Below are positions 1 through 11,434 of a stretch of DNA of 45,619 bases, one piece after another. The notes beneath the pieces were generated by a model, which made no database searches, was not told the DNA's origin, and saw only the letters and a list, made by a program, of their open reading frames with translations. How positions within the stretch are numbered: position 1 is the first letter of the stretch; each line of letters starts with the position of its first letter. Both the position numbers and the translations under genes were made by a program. The stretch is from Gnetum montanum (lineage: Eukaryota > Streptophyta > Gnetopsida > Gnetales > Gnetaceae). Where the stretch lies: the NCBI GenBank assembly GCA_015680685.1, contig MNCI01014914.1, positions 109,103 through 154,721 on the forward strand. Direction: 5' to 3'.

Positions 1-860
1 CTTTAACTCTTGTTCCAAAGGACATTCCCGGAGCCTACGAACTCTTGAAATGTGGGTTTGTCAGGGCATTAAGGGCATGAGCCTACTTTGGAGAGGACCC
101 ACTAACATTCCTATTTGGAGCATTAGTTAAATTCTTTCCCTTAACATTTTGCAATTAATTTTATTTTGTTCATTTCTATCTTGACATCCATTTCATCGAT
201 GCCATAGTTGTCCCTTTTTATCTATCTTTCTTACTCCTTTTCTTTCTCCATTCTAACGCTACCAGAGGTTCGCGATTAGTCATGGGGGTATAGGGCCTGA
301 TTTTTTTTATTCTCCCTTAGCCCCAAAATTTTTGATTTTCTTCCTTACCCCTACACCTTCGATAGTCATCCTTACTATATTACCAGATCCATATCAGCCA
401 TACCACAACCTAGCCAATGGACCTACACCGAAGCAAGGTATTAATTACATGATGATTCAACCACCCTTGATAATATATGATTGCGTTGTGTGTGCAGATG
501 GCGTACATACAACAATGGACTAGATCTGGAGCAAACACTTGGAGTGGAGTCGTGCTAGAAGCAACGATGCAAGGAGCAAGATCGATGACGTGCTTACAGA
601 TGGACAACGAAGGTGCAATCTTGGTGTTGACAACAGCGACACTTCTTTCTTTCCCTCTCTTTCTCAGTTCCCAACAAAGGCCTGATGTCATTGTAATAAG
701 GTGTTCACCCTTGTTGTCATGAACACCAGTTTTGTCAAGTCTTGTAATAATGATCCGTTCACATGTCATCCCATTAGTTCCATTTCCCTCAATAATTCCA
801 TACCTACTTGATATTATTGTAAGCAACTCGAGGACAAGTTTTCATTCAGTCATGGGGATA
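1..860 (+). mobile_element. Family A copy 1: internal 3' tail (partial)
   Basis: This is the non-coding tail of an Athila-like LTR retrotransposon that enters from the left edge. It matches the tail of E1 (about 38000-38650) and, inverted, 44673-45619, sharing a 'gtcatggggg' segment and a 'ctcgaggacaagtt' segment just before the LTR. The purine stretch 'catggggata' next to position 861 would be the polypurine tract. I see no open frame with recognisable protein similarity here; small ORFs around 332-826 differ between copies and are not supported. Confidence 0.8.
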
Positions 861-865
861 TGATG

Positions 866-976
866 AGACGCGATATCGCATGCACCGCGATATCGCGTAC
901 GTGATATCGCGGCCGTCGTAATATCGCATCCCATGCAATATCGCGTCGTCCTCTGCGATATCGCGTACGCGATATC
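866..976. repeat. GATATCGCG palindrome array in U3
   Basis: Degenerate copies of a GATATCGCG/CGCGATATC word are packed directly upstream of the TATA box. Positions 957-976 are the perfect 20-bp palindrome GATATCGCGTACGCGATATC. The same array occupies the same place in every family A LTR here, with different copy number. Confidence 0.85.
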
Positions 977-994
977 ACAGTCTGCCACCAAATC

Positions 995-1002
995 TATAAA
1001 TA
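995..1002 (+). promoter_or_regulatory. TATA box, family A LTR copy 1
   Basis: TATAAATA in the context 'ctataaataagagg', about 20 bp after the palindrome array and conserved in all family A LTRs. It marks the likely U3/R promoter. Confidence 0.75.
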
Positions 1003-1248
1003 AGAGGTGGCACTCCCTTCATTTCTCATCCTAGGCTAGAAGTAGCGAAGCTCTGGCAATTTAATCACTCTAGAGATAGAATTTTTCCATGTGCCTGCTG
1101 TAGGAGTCCCCAAGTGAACGGATCTGTATTCGAGCAGCTTTGTACCTGAATGCAAGTTGTGTATGGAAATAAACACAAGCTTTTTGGATAAACCTTGCAG
1201 TGCATGGAATAGGTTTACTTAATGTTATTTATTGTTTTTCTAGTAACG

Positions 1249-1425
1249 CGACATGAGTACGACTTGGTTACAAGCATTGACAAATGTGTACGGCTAACCA
1301 AGGAATCGGCTACTCATCGCGATTAGACCCCCCCACCCTTGTCTCCTAGAACATGGGATGAGTATGACTTGATTACGAACATCTATGAATGTGTATGGCT
1401 AGTCAAGGAATCGGCTGCTCATCAC
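1249..1425. repeat. Internal LTR duplication
   Basis: Two diverged units of about 70 bp, at 1249-1319 and 1354-1424, share 'catgagtacgacttg' or 'gatgagtatgacttg' and 'aaggaatcggct'. Neither E1 LTR shows the doubling. Confidence 0.7.
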
Positions 1426-1840
1426 ACTTAGGCTAGTTAGGTGCCTCAGTACGACCACTTCGAGCACGTGCGTTACATGTGGTGATCCCAGTAACGATTA
1501 GCGTTTGGTAGCCACAGTTGCATAGTTCAGGGTGTGTACGGTAAGTGGGAACGGATGCTTACGCTAGTTAATTTAGACTTAGGACATTAGTTAGAATTAG
1601 TTAGTTTTCTCAACCCTTTTCTCATAGCGTAGAAGACATAAAACCATAAAAGACCAAAAAAATCATATACCTCGGACTTACTTAATCATACACTGTGACA
1701 ACAACAAGTAAATCTGGGAAGACAACGAATGATTAACCCCAAGTGTTCCATGGGGCGTTTAGGCATTTAGTCTTCGACCAGATCGCGCGTGCTATGCTTG
1801 TTTCGTATGGTTGAGTGTAGGGGTACCTCACCACTCATCA

Positions 1841-3574
1841 GCTTAGTTAGTATCAAAAGCCCATTGCATTCTTTCTCAAGCTTCAATAACATCATTTAAG
1901 ATATGTCTACCTTTTAAAAAAAATAATCTACTAAGGTCTAATAATATCATTGAAAACCTTCTAAATTCAACAAGCCGTATTATTAAGAAGAGTAATAGGT
2001 CTTCAATTATCAATATGTTGAAGATCTCAATTCTTAAGAAGAAGACAAATCATATCTTTATTAATATTTTTACCAAGAGAAATTTTTTTAATGGCTTCTT
2101 GGAAAATATGAAAGAAATAATCTCCAATGATGTCCCAATGCTTCTTTAAAAATCCAATAGGAAAACCATCAAAACTTGAAGCCTTATCATTTGCTAAAAT
2201 AAAGACCATTACTTTGATTTTTTTGTTGTAATTTTTACTTCAAGAATACTTCAATACACTTCTATAATAAGATGAAGAATATGCATACTAGAGGCATGAA
2301 AGGATTCCTTGCTAAAACATTTAGAAGAAAAATGATTTGCCAAAAAACTATTAATAGTCTTAGGATATTTAATGATGGAATCATTTATATAAAGTGATTC
2401 TAGTTTAGGTACTTAACCCTTTTCTTTTAGACATTTAAACATTCTTGCAAGATTCATCTTCAATTTTTAGCAAACAACTTTTAGTGAGATCACTTTTAGT
2501 TTCAAAAGTAGCACAACATTATTTAGCCTAACGAGCTTTAGCCAAAGCTTTTTGAGTTTCAAAATCAAAGAGATTCTAGTCTAAAAGAATTTGCGTTTAA
2601 TTTACAGGTTTTGCAAAATCTTCTTCAACTTGATGTTTATGCTTAGCAAATTTTTCCCAAGCCATTTAGCATAATTTCCAACTCTATAAGTAGTTCTTTG
2701 TCACTAGTCAACCCAACCAATATCACCAATAGGCTTTTTTTCTATATTCCATAAAGACTTCAAAATATTTTTCCTACTGGATCCTATGAACATATTAACA
2801 TTCATACGAAAAGATCATGCTTTTGAAAGAATGAAGAATTAATACTAGAGAAAAAAATGCCAATAAGAAAATGATTTGACAAAGTAGCATCTATATGCAC
2901 TTCCACTTTCCTTGTAGGCTTCCAAAAGAAAACATTAGAGATATAAAATCTATCAAGTCAACATTAAATTCTATCATTTCCTTGTTGATAATAAAACCAA
3001 GTATAATGCTTCTCATTTGAATGAGATGGAAATAAAGAGCTAACATTAAAAAGAAAATATTTTTCTTTAAAATTGCACTAATCTTCTTTTTCTTGAAAAG
3101 ACATATTAGAAGAAAGACCACTAAGTTTATCTAAATGACTTTTAACCATATTGAAATCACCTCTAATAATTCAAGATAATTTAGGCTGAGATAGAAGATA
3201 TTTTCAAACCTTTGATTGATCTTTCAAATTATTAGGACTATAAACATTACAAAGTTCAAAGTCACCTTTTTCACTATGACAAATAATCCAAATAACTCTT
3301 TCAAGATTATCAAAATCAAAATTGAAAACTTTTCCAATCCATTTTTATTAATAAGAATAGTCTCATCTCCTTTATTAACTTCATAAGTAGCAAAAAAAAT
3401 AATGTAATTTTTAAAAATGCATTTACTAACAAAACTAATATCATGAGATGAAATCTTAATTTTTTACAAGAAAAGAAAATCTCGAGATAAATGCCTATTT
3501 AAAAAAGACTTCCTAGCAATCTTTACTTGGGACCTATTAGAAAGGCCCAAAACATTCCAAGATAAAACTAACAT
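1841..3574 (-). pseudogene. LINE (L1-type) ORF2 remnant: endonuclease and start of reverse transcriptase
   Basis: Read on the - strand, a start at 3574 gives MLVLSWNVLGLSN, the typical beginning of a plant L1 ORF2 apurinic endonuclease. Further on, the segment around 2209-2027 reads NDKASSFDGFPIGFLKKHWD, characteristic of the region just before the LINE RT fingers, followed near 1965-2000 by RPITLLN, an RT motif. Many stops and frame changes interrupt the frame and base composition is AT-rich, so this is an old, dead copy. It ends where the family A LTR begins, before the RT catalytic YxDD motif; the rest probably lies beyond copy 1, outside the window. Confidence 0.75.
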
Positions 3575-3599
3575 TGAGATATGGGGATACAGGGCCCCA

Positions 3600-4800
3600 T
3601 CCTTAATTTTTCAAGCTCAATGTTTATCTTACAATCCATGTCACTAATAAGTGAAAAAGCATTGTCTAATAAAAAAGGCAGTTAAAATAGTAGTAGTAGT
3701 AGAAAGAGAATGAGATACATTTAGGGCTTTTAAATTAAAAGTACTATTTGCAAATCTCTTTTTTTTATGTTGTAGTAAATGAAATCCATCTACATTAGTA
3801 CTTTCATTACTGGTCCTTGTTGAAAATTTCTCTTTATTTTTTTGGATAGAAATTCTCTTTAGATATTAAGAGTTTAGTGGCATCCTTAGAATTAAAGGAT
3901 TTAGTAATAGGTTGAAAACTTACTAAAGAAGGTTTCATTTGTTCCTGCTAAAAGCTACCATTATTTACCTTTTCTAAAAATTGTTCTTTCTTTTTCTCAT
4001 GAATAACTTTATTGAGAATAGGACAACTTCCAATAACATGGCCTTCACAACAACAATATTTGCAACATCTTCACAAATTATAATATGTAATTTTTTGAAA
4101 AAAAAATACTGATTACCAACCTTGAGTTTTAATTTTGTCTTTTTCTACTATAAATCAATATCTACAAAATAACATATGTGCTACACATTATCTAGTAATG
4201 TTTTTGACACTATCTTTAGAATTATGTTAATGTTGTTAATAATTTCACTTTCAATGCTTTGAAAAATAAGAGGAAGATTTTCTAATTCAATCTAACCAGG
4301 AATTTTAGAGTAATCAGAAAAATATGAATTAAAATCCACTTTTACTCCTGAGCAATAAAAGTATCATGCTAATCTATAAAAACTTTAAGATCTAATGATT
4401 TCTTAAGCATCTTAGAATTTCCCAATTTGACAAGCAAAAAAGATTAGAAAAAATAGTAGGCATGCAAAACATTAGTCCCATAACATTCAAGAATTACCTA
4501 AATTAATGATGTAAAACCCTTATTTGAGCAAACAAATGCAATAATTTGTAGAAATAAGTATCATAAAGTGATATCTTTTGACAGGAATTTATATAAATCA
4601 TCAAGTAAAACAAATTGAAAGCTTCAAAATTCTTCATAGTCTATATAATCTTCGAGACATTAGTATTTTCCATCTTAAGATCATTTCCTATCAAAAAAGA
4701 AATTTTGCTATAAAAACTCCATTAGAAATCCTCAAGATCAACAAACCATTAAGAGAATTTGCCACCATTATAAATGAGGTGAGATGGATTAAGTAAACAA
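3600..4800 (-). pseudogene. LINE ORF1 remnant with CCHC zinc knuckle
   Basis: On the - strand the bases at 4023-4064 encode CKYCCCEGHVIGSC, a perfect CX2CX4HX4C zinc knuckle. Upstream, about 4130-4330, the fragments HICYFVDIDL and FNSYFSDYSKIPG resemble the DUF4283 region that precedes the knuckle in plant L1 ORF1. ORF1 then ORF2 on the - strand is the normal LINE order, so this and the neighbouring ORF2 remnant are one element. Several stops and frameshifts are present. The 5' limit near 4800 is approximate. Confidence 0.6.
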
Positions 4801-5843
4801 CTCAAATGAATGAATATAAGCATCTAATTGATCAAAGCATTATTTTTCCAAAACTATAGAAAATGATGTGAAGACTCTATTAATTTACCACCAACCTTAA
4901 AGTCAATGATTTCTAGTATATTTTGAGGGATGGTTAGTAGTAAATCAATACATGAATATCTTCCTTCTTTTTTAAAAAGTAAATCTTGAACTTGATGGAA
5001 ATTTTTGAGACCAATTTAAAAAAAATAATATCAATGCCTTGTTTCTATTCTAACATATGCTTTCTTGATGTTCTTTCCTATTCATTTCTAAGTTAACCAT
5101 AATCTTACATAACTAGCCATTCTTGAATATTTGGCCACTCTAGAATATCAATTTACTTAGAACAAATCCTTACATTAAAGTTACCATATATATAAACCTT
5201 TTCTTTTAATTTAAATTTTGCTATTTCAATTTAAATATATAAAAGATTTTAAATTTTTTTTTTTTTTTTTTTTTGTGGATAAACATAGTTTTGCATAATA
5301 TGTTACATCTCATGAATGAAAGTAATAAAAAGCAAGAAATACATGACATGTTCTCTGAATAATCTTCAATCAAATACATTATTTATATTCATCAATATTT
5401 TTCATATTAATTATACTTTGAAGATATTTATTGAAAATACAAGATAATCATCCTTCTGATATTTCCCATTATGAGATCTAATACTAGTTACTTGTATTTT
5501 ACCAAAACTAGGTAACATAAAGATTTTAGAATCTTCTTCTTCCAAAGCTTTAACTACTTCAAAGATGTCGAATTTCTTTAAAACCCTAAAATTATATAAT
5601 GCATTCATTTTAGTGGCAATGCTACCATTTATATTCAAAAATCCAAAGTGTTTTGTGTCAAGCAAGAGGTTGCTAGTTTAAGTCATACTTGAGGCATTGT
5701 TATATTCCTCTATAATTCTTCTAAAGTATCATGTTGGCCATATGTCTTATGGTGTATTTATAGTCTTTCTTTCAAGTTTGAACACCTCCCAATTTTCTTT
5801 ATGCTCTTAAATGACATTCTCTACTACTTGTTTATATGAAGTT
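4801..5843. other. AT-rich interval, no recognised gene
   Basis: There is a run of 21 Ts at 5254-5274. An 84-codon open frame on the - strand (5411-5665) contains FMLPSFGKIQVTSIRSHNGK, which I cannot assign to a family; it may be TE debris. Nothing else is supportable. The last five bases, AAGTT at 5839-5843, are the target duplication of E1. Confidence 0.6.
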
Positions 5844-5847
5844 TGAT

Positions 5848-5893
5848 GAGCCGCGATATCACGTACGTGATATCGCATACGCGATATCGCATC
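5848..5893. repeat. GATATC palindrome array, E1 5' LTR
   Basis: A short version of the U3 array: three GATATC words in 'cgatatcacgtacgtgatat' and 'gcatacgcgatatcgc' contexts, directly before the TATA box. Confidence 0.8.
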
Positions 5894-5906
5894 TTGCCTC
5901 ATCTTC

Positions 5907-5914
5907 TATAAATA
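5907..5914 (+). promoter_or_regulatory. TATA box, E1 5' LTR
   Basis: TATAAATA in 'cttctataaataagag', at the same position relative to the palindrome array as in the other family A LTRs. Confidence 0.78.
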
Positions 5915-6621
5915 AGAGACGGCTTCCCTTATTCAAGATAGTTAGACTTAGACCCTTAGCCAAACTCTTGTAGTTTTACCATTCCAGAGTTAGAATAATT
6001 CTTGTGTGCCCGTAGTAGGAGTCCTAGAGTGAACGGATCTTTATTAGCACACATCTGTGTACGGCAATAAAGACAAACTTTATGATAAACCTTGCAGCAT
6101 ACAGATTAAGCTAAATAGTAATTAATTATTGTTGAATGTATAAATGCTTTCCTAGTTAATTAATCTCTCTCTCAACCTTTAACTCTCCTAGTTAAGTACA
6201 CTCAGTATAACTGCTTCGAGCATGTGCGTAGCGCTTGGTAACCCAGTAACGATTAGCATTTGGTAATCCCAGCAGCGTTACATTGGTTCAGGATGTGTGC
6301 AACAAGTGGGAATGGATACTGGTGTTAGAAACAATTATAACTTAGTTATTGAATATTTAATGTAAGTTAGTCACTTAGTTCTCTTTACCTTCCCTTATTA
6401 GCATAAGACAATAAAAAGATAAAGTTATAAAAATCATATACCTCAAGCTTACTTAACCATACAATCGTGACAATATAAGTAAGTTTGGGAAGATAGCGAT
6501 TGATTACCCTTGAGTGTTCCATTAAGGCGCGTAAGCACTTAGTCCTTGGATTTCGACCAGATTGCGCATGAAATGCTCGTATTCATATGGTTGAGTGTAG
6601 GGGTACCTCGCCACTCATCAT

Positions 6622-6639
6622 TGGCGCCGTTGCCAGGGA
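6622..6639 (+). other. E1 primer binding site (tRNA-Asp type)
   Basis: TGGCGCCGTTGCCAGGGA begins one base after the LTR. It is complementary to the 3' end of plant tRNA-Asp apart from one base (A in CCAGG). This primer choice is known for Athila elements. Confidence 0.85.
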
Positions 6640-6764
6640 CTTAGTTGTTTGTGTGCTACGTAGAACATAGGAAATCATTCATATTGTTGGGACGCTAGAA
6701 CGAACCCTTAGGCTTAATCAAGAAAAGATAAGATAATGGTAAATCACACATCGAACAAGACAAA

Positions 6765-6952
6765 ATGTCTTCTTCTTTGCATAAGAGCACTTCACCGCCT
6801 AGGACTAACACAAGAGACAGTCGGTGGCATAACACACGTAACCAAGATCTGCCAATTCTTTAACAGTTTCATGTGGTCTATACTCATCATGATGAGTATG
6901 TACCCGACTTTACCTTTATTCTCCATCAAAATGAACAACTACGTTGGAGAAC
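6765..6952 (+). pseudogene. E1 gag, 5' fragment
   Basis: The frame from the ATG at 6765 begins MSSSLHKSTSPPRTNTRD and meets a TAA at 6861-6863, explicable as CAA changed to TAA. It then stays open to the E2 insertion at 6953. If E2, E3 and one copy of each target duplication are disregarded, the same frame continues through 25205-25225 and into 33784 onward. This independently supports both insertion boundaries and shows that gag was disrupted by nesting. An overlapping ORF starting at 6736 is in the wrong frame and runs into the E2 LTR, so it is rejected. Confidence 0.7.
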
Positions 6953-7540
6953 TGTACCACCTGAAATCGTCGGTCTCCGGCTGGAAGGAAAACAGAGGCC
7001 GTGGGATAGCAGGACGAGAACAGAAGACCTTGCCTTCGCCTGAGGGTGAGCTGGAATGCACGAAGGCAGAGTACCTTGGGTGCTCCGTGCGCAGATTAGA
7101 CAAGGATTTCCCCACACGTACACAAAGTGTTGTACGCTGGGTTATGCGTGAACGATGCAGTAAGCGTAAACAAAGCGTAAACGGCGTAAAACCGATGCGA
7201 ACAGAGCGTGAGCGTAAACGGGTACGAACAGAATGCGTGGGCCAAGTTGACGTAAAACTGTAAAATGTAAACAATCTTACGCAGCAAATGTAAACAATGG
7301 TATTACAGAGTCAGAGTACAGTGCACCGGTCTAACGTAGTCGTGAGGGACACAAGGCGGACGAAAAGCCCCGGCGTATGCAGGAATGACTCGGCTGGTTC
7401 GCAAGACAAGCGGAGCGTAGAGACTGTGTACGGCATACAGGGCCAGCGTAAGAGGGTTCCAGCTCTTGTGCACAGCGTAAATGTTCTCTGGTATGCTCCG
7501 GGATTTTGCCAACCGACCATGGTAAAGTGGAAAATTGGGG

Positions 7541-7548
7541 TTTTTATA
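7541..7548 (-). promoter_or_regulatory. TATA box, E2 3' LTR
   Basis: TATAAAAA on the - strand (plus strand 'tttttata'), downstream of the palindrome array in transcription order and conserved in the partner LTR. Confidence 0.7.
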
Positions 7549-7623
7549 CAGGTTGTTACGCTAGACTCGGGTTGGGCGACACATGGCGCATTGACCGAGT
7601 GCACACAATTTACAAATGTACAA

Positions 7624-8034
7624 TATTACAAGTGTTGGGCGTATATGCTGGGCGTATACGCTGTATCAGGTCGGCGTATACGCTGGATGCGCTGAGCGTG
7701 CGTGAACGTGGGTGAGGATGCTGCGGGATGGGCGTATACGCTGGGCAGATGCAAGGCGTATATGCCAATGGATGCTGGCATATACGCTGGGCATATACAC
7801 CGAAGGATGGCCACTTGCTTCAATTCTTGCTCTTTGGTGTTGTCTTCATCCTGCCTTTAGAGATTCCGTGCCGGTGGTAAACCTTTGCCGTACACCGGGC
7901 GTGCGAGTTGGATGTCTACGCTGGGTGTATACGCTGGAAATTCGAGCGTCTACGCTGGCGGGCGTCTACGCTGTGGATTCAAGCGTCTACGCTGGGGATG
8001 TCCTTGAGCGTAGATGCCGGGCGTATACGCTGGT
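7624..8034. repeat. GCGTATACGC palindrome array, E2 3' LTR U3
   Basis: Many copies of GCGTATACGCTGG and variants (GCGTCTACGCTGG, GCGTAGATGCC) at irregular spacing. The core GCGTATACGC is its own reverse complement. The array lies upstream of the TATA box on the element strand. Confidence 0.88.
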
Positions 8035-8173
8035 GCCGGATACTTAGTGAAAATGAAGCTGTTTGACCTCCAAAGTTGCAATGTGTGACGCCCACTGTAG
8101 CCATGGTTGTCTGTGGATCCCAGGGACCGGTTTCTTACTGGACGTACTAAGCGTCGAATTTTGTAGTGTTTCA

Positions 8174-8186
8174 TTGGCCCCTCTTT
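8174..8186 (-). other. E2 polypurine tract
   Basis: AAAGAGGGGCCAA on the - strand directly abuts the 3' LTR start (TGAAACAC). It has the position and composition of a Ty3/Gypsy polypurine tract and is conserved in E3 at 26699-26711. Confidence 0.85.
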
Positions 8187-8227
8187 GTTGACGCTTGGAG
8201 GAATCGACCCGAGAAGCGTCGACAAAG
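8183..8227. other. Hairpin next to the E2 polypurine tract
   Basis: CTTTGTTGACGCTT (8183-8196) and AAGCGTCGACAAAG (8214-8227) pair over 14 positions with one T-G mismatch, around a 17-base loop. The arm overlaps the polypurine tract. The equivalent hairpin is kept in E3. Confidence 0.75.
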
Positions 8228-9176
8228 AAGTGCAAAACACCACAAGCAACTTGATAAAGACGTTGCCCGCTGCCACTTGACGAGACGTCATCGCACCGTG
8301 TTCAGTAGTACATGGGATCGGGAAAGTGAAATTTGTAGCTAATAGGAGGATAGAGATCGCGGGGATTGGTGACTGCCCAAAGAATTGTGTCGTGGACAGG
8401 GGATGTTCGGATATGTGGCATGCTGATCTTTGCCAATAGCCAATGTTTTAGCAGACTCGGAGTTCAGACATGCAATGTGCGTCCTTGGGCGGAACAGGAC
8501 CCTCAGTTAATTTTCGAGGGAATCCTGTTGGTGGGGCCAAAGCTACGGGAGGATGTGTTACATGCTTTGGAAGAACAAGGCCCATGTTTAATGTTCTAGG
8601 GAACCTGTTGGCGGGGAGCCAAAGCCATGCAACTGGATATTTTTTGACCATTTTGAACATAAGTACTTGGTTGTGAGACAACTGCCTTCCCGTCTAGGAC
8701 TTTTGCTCTGCTTTTGTACTCATGCGCAGTTGCTGTGCTGCGTGTTGTAGCTGCTTTACAGTGGTACAATGTGTTAGATGTACTGGGCATGTCGAGGGGA
8801 TGCCGAGGTAAAATGTGTTGGTGAATGGATAAGGAATTGCGTCGATGAATGGGGGGATGTACTAGTGAATGGTTTGATTTAGTCCTACCAGGTATGCTGC
8901 GAACATTGTCTTACCTTGCTACTTATGGCGAAGTGCATCTTTGTGCGAAACTTCTGGGTGTCATGCTGCAAACATAACGCCAAGGAGACAAGAAAAACCG
9001 TGAGCGAATAGACGAGCTTAGACTTACATCGCGGCCAATGGCGCAGAGATGCTGAAGGAAGGCAGGCATTGTGTTTAGATAACAGCAATACTGATAAGGG
9101 CGATTGATGGCGAGCGATGCAGTGAAGCTGATGAATGAGCATGGCGACGGAGTGATGTGCCGGATGTGAACTTGCC
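8228..9176 (-). other. E2 3' UTR, unique part
   Basis: Non-coding sequence between integrase and LTR. Parts align with E3 26752-27870 (for example around 8445-8700 against 26980-27170). Short ORFs in it overlap on both strands and resemble nothing. Confidence 0.6.
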
Positions 9177-9503
9177 AGTTTATAGTCTTGGTAGACTTTC
9201 ATGGGTTAGTTTTATGTCATAACCCGTTGGACATTGCCTGTTTAGCATCATGACGGACGTTACATTGCTAGTTTCTAGTCTTAGCAGACTATGGAGAGGC
9301 AAGCTAGTTTATAGTCTTAGCGGACCCGATTGGTTAGGACGGTGGCAATTTATTGTCATGCCGGACGAATGCTAGTTTATTGTCCTTGCGGACGCTATGG
9401 TATTAGTTTTAAGTCATAACCCAAGACTATTCTGTGATATCAGTTTACCGTCATGATTCCAGGACTTGCTGTGGTATCAGTTTATAGTCGTGATTCCAGG
9501 ACG
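9177..9503. repeat. AGTTTA hairpin array in the E2 3' UTR
   Basis: About ten copies of a 20-27 bp motif: AGTTTA or AGTTTTA, then NNGTC, a loop, then GAC. Examples are 'agtttatagtcttagcggac' and 'agtttattgtccttgcggac'. Each can fold into a small hairpin. The last copies have longer loops ('gtcatgattccaggac'). Confidence 0.85.
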
Positions 9504-9524
9504 AGCACGTACCGGAGCTTGTAT

Positions 9525-10388
9525 TCAGACGTAGAATGGTTTTAGATACAGGTGATTGGTTGGATTGGCAAGCTCGTTCCCTTCCATGTCGGCTAGCTTA
9601 AATGCACCATTATCGAATGCTTTGATGACCACGTAAGGCCCTTCCCAGTTGGCTGAGAATTTGTCCAAATGTTCCCGAACAGCTTTGAGCACGAGGTCGC
9701 CTTCTTTGATGGGCCGCTTATTGATGTCATGTCGATGTCGCTGTCGTTGTTGCTTTTGATACCATTCGATCTAATTGAGCACGCGTGTGCATTCCTCTTC
9801 CGCCGAGTCGAGGTCAATGATACGTAGATTATTGTTTTGCTCGTCGTCGAGGAGTCTGGAGAGTATGATCCTTAACGATGGTACCTGTAATTCTAGAGGT
9901 AAAACAGCTTCTGAACCGTAAACAAGACTATATGGTATTTTACCTGTTGACGTTCGGTGTGTGGTGCGGTATGCCCATAATGCGTACACTAATTGCTCAT
10001 GCCATTTTCTTTTGCTTTGGGTCAGCATTTTCTTAAGTATTGTAACGATCGTCTTATTTGTTGCTTCTGCTTGCCCATTGCTCTGAGGATAGTAAGGAGA
10101 GGAAAATGAGTGTTTGATCCCCAGACTATCGTAGAAAGTTTTTGTTTCGGCAATGCTAAATTGCGGCCCGTTGTCAGTGATGATTGCCATGGGAATGCCA
10201 AAACGGGTTATTATGTTTTCGAGGATGAAATTGCACACGTGTTTAGATGTGGTCTTTCGGAGGGGAACAGCCTCAACCCACTTCGTGAAGTATTCAGTAG
10301 CAGTTATGATGAAACTGTGCCCTGCGGAAGACGAGGGTGTGATTGGTCCGATGAGGTCCAAACCCCACTTTTGGAAGGGCCACGTGAT
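9525..10388 (-). pseudogene. E2 pol: integrase core and GPY/F-type C-terminus
   Basis: On the - strand the frame runs through DLIGPI (first catalytic Asp), ITDNGPQFS (second Asp) and NGQAEATNK (catalytic Glu), the D,D,E triad of an rve integrase. It passes WAYRTTHRT and reaches a C-terminal module with FSANWEGPYVV, matching the GPY/F motif of Gypsy integrases. The natural stop is the TGA at 9525-9527. A TAG at 9771-9773 interrupts the frame just before IEWYQKQQ, and another at 10389-10391 separates this part from the zinc-binding part. The product would join element cDNA to the chromosome, but these stops make this copy non-functional. Confidence 0.92.
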
Positions 10389-11434
10389 CTACGCCGTGTG
10401 CAACTCGTTCGGTGGGACATGGATTAGGTTACTATGCTTTTGGCAAGTGTCGCATGTTCTAACCTTGGAGAGACAGTCATATTCCATATGTGGCCAATAA
10501 TAGCCTAATCGTCTTATTTTCGTTGTCATGGCTTTAGGCGTAATGTGTCCTCCGCATAGTCCCTCATGTATTTGTTCAACTATTGTTTGGGCATCAGCAC
10601 TACTAACGCATGTTAGCAATATACCTTCGTAGGATCTGTGACACAATGCGTCCCCTACTAAGGTGTATTGCCTGGAACGTTTTCGTACGGCGTCCTTTTG
10701 CTCATTTGTTAGATGTCGTCGTGCCTCACCACGTAGAAGGTACTCTTTTATGTCATCATACCATTCCACCGCGTGTGTTGTACTAACAGATGCAATTGGC
10801 AATGTGTCGGAGGTATTGGTTATCGGTTCAGCGTAGTTGATTACGGAGCTTGGCAAGGCATGGAACATGTCGGGCGATATGTTTAGTGCTAATGCGGCCA
10901 ACGCGTCTGCGATGGTGTTATCGTTTTGAGAGACGTGTTGCACATCAATATTTTCGAATCGCCTCATTAAATATTTTGCCAAGTCACAGTATGGTTGTAA
11001 ATGTTGGGTTTTACATGTGTAAATGTCTGTAACTTGGTTTACGACCAATTGTGAATCTCCTCTGACTATAAGCCGTGTGATGTCTGAAGCCAATGCTACC
11101 GCGAGACCTCTAAGGAGACCTTCATACTCTGCTATGTTGTTAGTGCAGTGAAAATTGAAACGATAGGAAAAGGGTCAGATCTCCCCAGAGGGATAGGTGA
11201 TGATAGCGGCTGCACTTCCTCCTCGAGAGGTGGATGCTTCATCAAAGTTCAGAATGGCATCATAATCTTGGGGCACTACGTCTATGGTGTTTATGTTCTC
11301 ATCTGGGAATTCTGGATCTATGGTTGCTTGATCACGTGTTGGTGACGTGGCCATTTGATCTGCTATGGCTTGACCCTTGACTGATGATTGCGCTACATAG
11401 TATAGGTCAAACTCGGCTATCATGGCTTTCCACC
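10389..11434 (-). pseudogene. E2 pol: archaeal-type RNase H and integrase zinc domain
   Basis: After the assembly gap the frame shows QSSVKGQAIADQ, the linker that follows the first RNase H in Tat elements. Next comes a second RNase H with NFDEASTSRGG, CTNNIAEYEGLL, LIVRGDSQLVVNQV and NTIADALAAL, carrying the expected Asp and Glu residues. The first motif has Glu where family members usually have Gly (FDE). Then follow HEGLCGGH and CDTCQKH, the HHCC zinc site of integrase. A TGA at 11175-11177 interrupts the second RNase H and the segment ends at TAG 10389-10391. Two RNase H domains are a recognised Tat hallmark. Confidence 0.9.

Larger units (their letters stand above)
861..1840 (+). mobile_element. 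Family A copy 1: 3' LTR
   Basis: The LTR starts TGATGAG and ends CTCATCA, giving TG...CA ends in a 7-bp inverted repeat. It is 980 bp, longer than the LTRs of E1 (777 and 818 bp), partly because of an internal duplication at 1249-1425. U3 holds a GATATC palindrome array and a TATA box. The right end abuts LINE sequence, so the element probably inserted into that LINE; the other end is outside the window, so the target duplication cannot be checked. Confidence 0.9.
5844..6620 (+). mobile_element. E1 5' LTR
   Basis: 777 bp, TGATGAG...CTCATCA. It is 41 bp shorter than the partner LTR at 38651-39468; the length difference lies mainly in the GATATC palindrome array at the start of U3. A TATA box follows at 5907. 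Confidence 0.93.
6953..8173 (-). mobile_element. E2 3' LTR
   Basis: 1221 bp. On the element strand it begins TGAAACACTAC and ends GGTGGTACA. It pairs with 23990-25199 along its whole length with scattered, mostly transition, differences. U3 (8173 down to about 7549) is filled with GCGTATACGC-type palindromes; a TATA box lies at 7541-7548. Confidence 0.93.

Noticed and set aside
332-826. ORFs in the tail of family A copy 1
   Set aside because: Not conserved in the matching tails at 38000-38650 and 44673-45619.
6736-7263. 175-residue ORF across the E1/E2 junction
   Set aside because: It joins an alternate frame of E1 gag to E2 LTR sequence and crosses an insertion boundary.
7297-8291. Many overlapping ORFs in the E2 LTR (also 24323-25272)
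   Set aside because: They lie on both strands of a repeat-rich LTR, differ between the two LTR copies, and resemble no protein.
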